Source: Mariprofundaceae bacterium (GTDB taxonomy: Bacteria > Pseudomonadota > Zetaproteobacteria > Mariprofundales > Mariprofundaceae). From it: a stretch of 10,008 nucleotides of DNA. Of this stretch, positions 5,397 to 10,008 are shown piece after piece. The first letter of the stretch is position 1. Each line of letters begins with the position of its first letter. The DNA lies in NCBI GenBank assembly GCA_030950975.1, contig JAUZQL010000164.1, positions 1 through 10,008 on the forward strand, written 5' to 3'. Both the position numbers and the translations under genes were made by a program. A model generated the notes under the pieces. That model had not been told where the DNA came from and did not search any database. It saw nothing but the letters and a program-made list of their open reading frames with translations.

Positions 5397-6841
5397 AATC
5401 AATGGTCTGTTTATGCCTACTGCTTGGTTTTTTAGCAAGTTGCGCCACCAATCCTGTCAGCAAAGGGCATGATTTTGTTCTCATGTCTGAAAAAGAAGAG
5501 CTGAATTTAGGCAAGCAACTCAATGCTCAATACCACCAACAGTTGACGTTATTGGATGAAAAAGACCCACTGGTAGTTTATGTGAATGAAATCGGTCAAA
5601 AAATAGCCAAGGTTGCGGATCGACCTGATCTTTTTTATCACTTTTATGTGGTCGATGATGCGACCATCAATGCCTTTGCCTTGCCCGGTGGTTACATTTA
5701 TATTCATCGTGGTTTATTGAACTATTTAAATAGTGAAGCTGAACTGGCTGCTGTATTAGGGCATGAAATCGGTCATGTAACCGCACGTCACGCAGTGAAG
5801 CGATACACGCAGGTGAAGGCATATCAGGTGGGCATGACGATGGCATCTATTTTCATTCCTATTCAGCCAGTAGCTGGCAATTTAAGTAACCTTTTAGCCG
5901 CAACCTTGATCAGTGGTTATGGGCGTGAACAAGAATTACAAGCCGATGAGTTGGCACTGAAATATACGCCACAAGCGGGTTATGATCCTGATGCCGTCGC
6001 ACAATTGTTAAACACACTGCAACGCTTGGAAGCATTGGATAAAAAAGAACAAAAAGATGTGGGAAATAAAGTTCACGAATATCATGGTGCATTTGCATCC
6101 CATCCTGAAACCAAACAACGTATTGCTGATGTCGAAGCCAAAGAACAACGGCTACATCAACAAGGTTTTATCAATCATGATCGCTTTTTATCCATGCTGG
6201 ATGGCTATCCTTATGGTGATAGTGCCAAAGATGGGGCGGTTGTTGGGCAACGTTTTTTACACCCAAACTTACATTTACAATTAAGCTTTCCCAAACGCTG
6301 GGTGATGAAAAATACAGCACGGGCATTGACAGCGCGTGTGCGAAAAGAAAAAGCATATTTTAAATTAAGCTTACAAACCTTAGTTAAACGTCAAAGCCCT
6401 AAAGAAGTCTTGCAAGACATGTTTCGCAAACAAACGATTACGTATATCAAAAAAGATATGATTTTAGGGCATGAGGCCGCCCATGCTCATGTCGAAGGTC
6501 ATGCTCCCAATATGAAAGCTGCTGCAATGGATGTCACCGTCTGGACATTGGGCGAGCAAGCTTTTGTGATGACCATGTGGGCAAAAAAAGATGCATTTGC
6601 CAACTATGAAAAAGATTTCAACAGTATTGGTTTATCCTTAAAACCCTTCGATGCCAAAACAGATCAAGGTATTCCACGTATGGCATTACACTTATGGAAG
6701 CAAGATGATTCATGGCAATCCTTGGCAAAACAATCCCATGATATTTTAGGTAAGTTTACAGCGGAACGTTTGGCTGTGTTGAATGGTATGAGTCTTCAAC
6801 AAAAACCCAAACAAGGTGATGTGATTAAAATTGTGAAATAA
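5393..6841 (+). CDS. M48 family metalloprotease, lipoprotein, with C-terminal LysM-like tail
   Basis: Zinc protease of the periplasmic M48 group that includes BepA and LoiP, which degrade misassembled outer-membrane proteins. The signal peptide ends in lipobox LASC, so Cys17 is lipidated. NAFALPGGYIYIHRGLL (93-109) precedes the zinc motif HEIGH (124-128). The third ligand is Glu181 in EQELQADE, with Asp185, and SHPET (His237) matches the conserved His of BepA. From about residue 280 a separate domain follows, and the last 50 residues (SWQSLAKQ...RLAVLNGM...GDVIKIV) look LysM-like, suggesting peptidoglycan contact. There are no TPR repeats as in BepA. Odd: a second HExxH-like, His-rich stretch lies at 360-370. 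The ATG overlaps the nuclease stop (ATGA) and has GAGG at 5382-5385. This is the last gene of the left run; a 70-base gap follows with no clear terminator. Confidence 0.92.
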   Translation: MKSMVCLCLLLGFLASCATNPVSKGHDFVLMSEKEELNLGKQLNAQYHQQLTLLDEKDPLVVYVNEIGQKIAKVADRPDLFYHFYVVDDATINAFALPGGYIYIHRGLLNYLNSEAELAAVLGHEIGHVTARHAVKRYTQVKAYQVGMTMASIFIPIQPVAGNLSNLLAATLISGYGREQELQADELALKYTPQAGYDPDAVAQLLNTLQRLEALDKKEQKDVGNKVHEYHGAFASHPETKQRIADVEAKEQRLHQQGFINHDRFLSMLDGYPYGDSAKDGAVVGQRFLHPNLHLQLSFPKRWVMKNTARALTARVRKEKAYFKLSLQTLVKRQSPKEVLQDMFRKQTITYIKKDMILGHEAAHAHVEGHAPNMKAAAMDVTVWTLGEQAFVMTMWAKKDAFANYEKDFNSIGLSLKPFDAKTDQGIPRMALHLWKQDDSWQSLAKQSHDILGKFTAERLAVLNGMSLQQKPKQGDVIKIVK

Positions 6842-6911
6842 CACATACTGGCTTAACTCTTGCTTTTCCATGACGATGAAAAAACGTGTTTAACTTGAAA
6901 CTGGAGAATGT

Positions 6912-7277
6912 ATGGCAAAAATATTGGTAACAGATGATTCAGCTTTTTTGCGTAAGCGTACGTGTAGTATCCTTATACCTACAGGTCATGAGATCATTCA
7001 AGCAAAAGATGGTTTGGAATGTGTTGAACAATTATTAGAAGAAAAACCTGATGCCTTGTTTCTTGATTTGGTCATGCCAAACATGAATGGCTTTGAAGTA
7101 TTGGAATATATGCAGGCACATGATGTCAACGTACCAACGGTTGTCTTGACAGCGGATATTCAAGAGGGTGTGAGTGAACGATGTATGTCGTTGGGTGCGG
7201 TAGCTTATCTTAATAAACCACCTAAATCCGATGAAGTATTGGCAGCGCTAGATTTTATTTTGGATGATGACGTATGA
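6912..7277 (+). CDS. Single-domain CheY-like response regulator
   Basis: Stand-alone receiver of 121 residues with no output domain. The phosphorylation site is Asp52 in LFLDLVMPNMNG. The acidic pair is Asp8-Asp9 (VTDDS), with Thr80 in VVLTAD, and Lys102 in the AYLNKPP loop with the signalling aromatic Tyr99. All key residues are present, so it should be phosphorylatable. GGAG at 6903-6906 lies five bases before the ATG. The 70-base gap after the protease gene (6842-6911) shows no convincing sigma70 promoter or terminator, but it is the natural place for a promoter for this cassette. The stop overlaps the CheC-like gene (ATGA). It probably acts by protein binding and is likely phosphorylated by the hybrid kinase two genes down and dephosphorylated by the CheC-like neighbour. 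This is inference from gene order. Confidence 0.95.
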   Translation: MAKILVTDDSAFLRKRTCSILIPTGHEIIQAKDGLECVEQLLEEKPDALFLDLVMPNMNGFEVLEYMQAHDVNVPTVVLTADIQEGVSERCMSLGAVAYLNKPPKSDEVLAALDFILDDDV

Positions 7278-7873
7278 TTCAGTTAAATAGTGAGCAAGAA
7301 GATGTCTTATCTGAATTGGTCAACATGGGGGTTGGAAGCGCTTCAGCCATTCTAAATGAGATGATTGGACATCATATTCGTTTGCAAGTTCCCAAAGTTA
7401 AATTGATTCGTAAAGAAGATTTAAGCCAATATGTAAATTATTGTGAAAATGAATCTTTATCCAGTGTTAAGATGGGCTTTGAAGGTAGTTTTGATGGTAA
7501 TGCTGTGCTTGTTTTCCCTCAAGAAGCAGCCAGTATTTTAGTATCATCCTTAACGGATGAACCACAAGATTCACCTGACATGAATGAATTAAAGTCCGGC
7601 ACACTCACAGAAATTGGTAATATTCTTATCAATGGTGTGATGGGATCCATGTCAAATTTCTTGGATGTAAGATTAAATTATTCTGTTCCTGACTATTTGG
7701 AATGTGATGTCAAACATTTAAGTTGCTTGGGTGGTCATGATGCCAGTATTTTATTGGCAGAAGCATCATTTACGATTGATGATCTGAAAGTTCAAGGTGA
7801 TATTTTGTTGTTTTTTCATATGTCATCTTTTCAAACTTTATTAGCGTGTATTGATCGAGAGTTGGCACTATGA
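7274..7873 (+). CDS. cheC: CheC-type receiver-domain phosphatase
   Basis: CheC/CheX/FliY family proteins dephosphorylate phospho-CheY-like receivers. The 199 residues include two copies of the active-site pattern ExxN. The first is Glu14 and Asn17 in SELVNMGVGSASAIL. The second is Glu113 and Asn116 in LTEIGNILINGVMGSMSNFL (111-130). Two intact sites is the CheC layout rather than CheX, which has one. There are no membrane segments or signal peptide. It is coupled by four-base overlaps to the receiver before it and the kinase after it, which points to a dedicated phosphatase for the receiver or for the kinase's own receiver domain. No cheD, the usual CheC partner, and no other chemotaxis gene is present. 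The symbol reflects the family only, not proven chemotaxis. Confidence 0.88.
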   Translation: MIQLNSEQEDVLSELVNMGVGSASAILNEMIGHHIRLQVPKVKLIRKEDLSQYVNYCENESLSSVKMGFEGSFDGNAVLVFPQEAASILVSSLTDEPQDSPDMNELKSGTLTEIGNILINGVMGSMSNFLDVRLNYSVPDYLECDVKHLSCLGGHDASILLAEASFTIDDLKVQGDILLFFHMSSFQTLLACIDRELAL

Positions 7874-9813
7874 GTTATAATCATTCACTTTTAAATGCGT
7901 TGAGCGAAGGTGTTTGTTTGTTGAATAGAGATGGAAAAATAACATTTTGTAATCGACGTTTGGAATCATGGTTGGGGAAATCAAATGCTGATATGCAAGG
8001 GCAAAGCTTGACTGAATTGTTTCCGCGCTTTGCTAAAAAGCATATTCAAGCTCGCTTGCGCATGGTCAAAGAATATCAAACATCTGTGATATTTTCAGCA
8101 CAAATTCATGGTTATCTTTTTCCATGCCCGATGGATGATGGTGAATATCGTTTGCAACAAACAACGGTCACATATCTGGAAGATGGTGGATTGTTGCTAT
8201 CGGCACAGGATTTTACCGAGCAACTGCGTCAGTCCAAAATCCATAAAGCAAGCAACCTACATTTACAACAAGAGTTAACGCAGCGCTATGCCTTGGAAAA
8301 AGAAAATAAACAATTGATTTCGGCTATGGATCAAGCTGCAGAAGCTGTGATGATTTGTAATGAGCGGGCGCAATTTCAATATGTAAATCATACATTTGTA
8401 CAACAAACAGCTTGGAGTCAAGAAGAGCTTTTGGAAAAAAAGAGTTACGCTCAACTTAGAGCGGATGGGGATCAGACATTTGATCAATTGGTCATTGAAG
8501 CGATTCATTCTGGTAAAAAATGGCAGGGTCAATATCAAGTACAACGTAAAGATGAAAGCTTATTTATGGCGAATGTCAGTATTGCACCCATTGTAAATGC
8601 TGATAAAACAGTGACGCATGCCGTTGCCATTCAAGAGGATATGACGCAACATATCTTATTGGAGGAGCAATATCGCCAAACACAAAAACAAGAGGCTTTA
8701 ACCACTTTGGTGGCTGGTATTGCGCATGATTTCAATAATTTATTATCGGGTATGTTAGGGCATATTTATCTGTCATCGCGTGAGGTTAAAAATTTACCAA
8801 AAACATCGGAACGACTGAAAAAGATACAAAAATCTGCTTATGATGCGGCTGATATTGTCAAACAATTGATGACATTTTCTAGGCGTGATCAAATTGATGC
8901 AAGAAATTTTCCACTGCAATCATTTTTAAAAGAAATGGTGAAGTTGATTGAACATAGTGTGCCTGAAAACATTGATTTCTCTTTGGATTTTGAACAATAC
9001 GCATTCCCCATGCACGGTGATCCTGAATTATTGCAGCAGGCGATGGTCAATATAGTGCAAAATGCTGTGGAAGCTTGTGTATCCATAGAGCATCCTAAAA
9101 TTAGTATTGCCTTAAAAGCATTGAATGTAGCAAATCATGAACATCTACTTGTCCGTTACCCTGCCTTACAATATGGGGAATACGCACAACTAAGCATTCA
9201 AGATAATGGTTCAGGTATTCACCCCGATCATTATGACCGTATATTTGATCCTTTTTTTACCACCAAACAATTGGGCAGTGGTTTAGGTTTAGCAACAGTG
9301 ATGGGGTGTATCCAACATCATCATGGTATCATTGATGTGGATTCAGAACTGGGAATAGGCACAACGATTCACATGTATTTGCCTTTATGTGCAAGACATA
9401 CATTAGAACATGTCAAACCCAAAGAAAGCTTTCGTAAAGTGAGTATTTTATTGGTGGATGATGATCCTTTGGTGCGTGAAACCACTGCTGAAATTTTACA
9501 TGATTTGGGGCATGAGGTTATCACAGCCGTTGATGGACAAGATGCCATTGAAATCTTTGAAAAGAACATTCTTTTATTTGATGTGGTGATTATGGATATG
9601 GTGATGCCACGTGTAAATGGACCCGCAGCAGTCCATCGTATTCGTGAGATGAAAACGAATATTCCTGTTATTTTTGCCACTGCTTATGATCGTTCCGTGA
9701 CTCTGGATCATGCAGATAAATTTGAACGTACTGTATTGGTGAGTAAACCCTTTAATCCTCATGATTTAAATCAGTTAATATCACTCGTCGTCGATAAAAA
9801 TTGGCATCAATAA
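7870..9813 (+). CDS. Soluble hybrid sensor histidine kinase (PAS-PAS-HisKA-HATPase-REC)
   Basis: Cytosolic sensor kinase of 647 residues with no transmembrane segment. PAS1 is about 5-115 (EGVCLLNRDGKITFCNRRL). A coiled linker spans about 118-150, and PAS2 about 150-262 (AAEAVMICNERAQFQYVNHTF, then the PAC-like AVAIQEDMTQ). The phosphoacceptor is His286 in VAGIAHDFNNLL, the NtrB-like type of H-box. The ATPase shows the N-box around Asn398 (VNIVQNAVEA), G1 DNGSG (445-449), F-box IFDPFFTTK (458-466) and G2 GSGLGL (469-474). The C-terminal receiver (about 524-645) has Asp530-Asp532, phospho-acceptor Asp576 in MDMVMP, Thr604 and Lys626. The ATG overlaps the CheC stop. The ligand of the PAS domains is unknown; no haem, flavin or other cofactor signature can be called. 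It likely controls the single-domain receiver at the head of the cassette, by direct transfer or through its own receiver; the sequence does not decide between these. Confidence 0.95.
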   Translation: MSYNHSLLNALSEGVCLLNRDGKITFCNRRLESWLGKSNADMQGQSLTELFPRFAKKHIQARLRMVKEYQTSVIFSAQIHGYLFPCPMDDGEYRLQQTTVTYLEDGGLLLSAQDFTEQLRQSKIHKASNLHLQQELTQRYALEKENKQLISAMDQAAEAVMICNERAQFQYVNHTFVQQTAWSQEELLEKKSYAQLRADGDQTFDQLVIEAIHSGKKWQGQYQVQRKDESLFMANVSIAPIVNADKTVTHAVAIQEDMTQHILLEEQYRQTQKQEALTTLVAGIAHDFNNLLSGMLGHIYLSSREVKNLPKTSERLKKIQKSAYDAADIVKQLMTFSRRDQIDARNFPLQSFLKEMVKLIEHSVPENIDFSLDFEQYAFPMHGDPELLQQAMVNIVQNAVEACVSIEHPKISIALKALNVANHEHLLVRYPALQYGEYAQLSIQDNGSGIHPDHYDRIFDPFFTTKQLGSGLGLATVMGCIQHHHGIIDVDSELGIGTTIHMYLPLCARHTLEHVKPKESFRKVSILLVDDDPLVRETTAEILHDLGHEVITAVDGQDAIEIFEKNILLFDVVIMDMVMPRVNGPAAVHRIREMKTNIPVIFATAYDRSVTLDHADKFERTVLVSKPFNPHDLNQLISLVVDKNWHQ

Positions 9814-9817
9814 GGAT

Positions 9818-9835
9818 AAAGCATTGATTTGCTTT
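9818..9835 (+). terminator. Weak AT-rich hairpin after the hybrid kinase gene
   Basis: AAAGCA (9818-9823) and TGCTTT (9830-9835) form a six-base perfect stem with a six-base loop, starting four bases after the kinase stop. The stem is A/T-rich and is followed only by a short T stretch inside the stem arm, so it is a poor intrinsic terminator. It may simply be an mRNA 3' or leader structure before murA. Confidence 0.15.
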
Positions 9836-9872
9836 TGAAATGAAGGCGACAATCGCTAGCGTGCGCAAACTT

Positions 9873-10008
9873 ATGGAATCCATCATTATTCAAGGCGGGA
9901 AACCGCTCACAGGTACAGTTGAAATTAGCGGTGCCAAAAATGCAGCATTGCCCTTATTGGCAGCTGCTATTTTAGCTGATGCACCCGTGATTTATCACCG
10001 TATCCCTC
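9873..10008 (+). CDS. murA: UDP-N-acetylglucosamine 1-carboxyvinyltransferase, N-terminal part
   Basis: Catalyses transfer of enolpyruvate from PEP to UDP-GlcNAc, the first committed step of peptidoglycan synthesis; cytosolic. Only about 45 codons are present and the gene runs off the right edge. The MurA signature is [11 protein letters not shown] followed by [19 protein letters not shown], including the conserved Lys-Asn pair of the active site (SGAKNAALP). The PEP-binding Cys lies beyond the window. The start at 9873 (MESIIIQGG) matches the usual N-terminus. An in-frame ATG at 9840 would add eleven residues ([11 protein letters not shown]). Neither has a clear Shine-Dalgarno, so the start is uncertain. 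It follows the kinase gene by 59 bases on the same strand and may or may not share its transcript. Confidence 0.93.
   Translation, partial: MESIIIQGGKPLTGTVEISGAKNAALPLLAAAILADAPVIYHRIP

Noticed and set aside
6842..6911. Sigma70 promoter or terminator in the gap before the receiver gene
   Set aside because: The best boxes (TTTCCA near 6865, TTTAAC near 6889) match poorly and no hairpin with a T-run was found. A promoter here is plausible only from position.
4443..8762. Recurrent TTAGGGCA octamer (near 4447, 5756, 6467 and 8755) as a possible uptake or Chi-like signal
   Set aside because: Each copy is explained by Leu-Gly-(His/Gln) codons in the genes, the flanks differ, and four copies in 10 kb is not clearly above expectation by eye.

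Overview
The window is AT-leaning bacterial DNA (GC estimated by eye at a little over 40%). It is densely packed with protein genes and reads as chromosomal housekeeping sequence of a Gram-negative proteobacterium. Signs of this are a DsbC-type periplasmic isomerase, a lipobox M48 metalloprotease, MltG, a class 1 dihydroorotate dehydrogenase and MurA. The group (for example Zetaproteobacteria versus a deep gammaproteobacterium) cannot be fixed from the sequence alone. No IS, phage, tRNA, rRNA or CRISPR feature was seen.

Layout: at the left edge the N-terminal part of ilvA (threonine ammonia-lyase) runs leftward off the window. Everything else is on the plus strand. Diverging from ilvA is a close-packed run: a PabC-like class IV PLP enzyme, mltG, a 75-residue unknown protein, a possible 25-codon sORF, a dsbC-like gene, rdgB, pyrD, an exported SNase-like nuclease and an M48 lipoprotein protease (255-6841). 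Several junctions are ATGA-type overlaps, so the run is probably one or two operons. It mixes folate, nucleotide and pyrimidine metabolism with envelope maintenance. pyrD is preceded by a small hairpin and lacks an obvious ribosome binding site.

After a 70-base gap comes a three-gene signalling cassette (6912-9813): a single-domain CheY-like receiver, a CheC-type phosphatase with both catalytic motifs, and a soluble hybrid PAS-PAS-histidine kinase-receiver. All three are joined by 4-base overlaps. No output domain is encoded, so the pathway probably ends in a protein-protein interaction. This is the most system-like element of the window. The right edge holds the start of murA (UDP-GlcNAc enolpyruvyl transferase).

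The main oddities are these. The PabC-like enzyme has His where the family has the Glu that contacts the PLP ring nitrogen. The M48 protein has a second HExxH-like, His-rich stretch in its C-terminal half. The nuclease has Asn in place of a classical Ca-binding Asp. The possible sORF ends in an ATGA overlap with dsbC.
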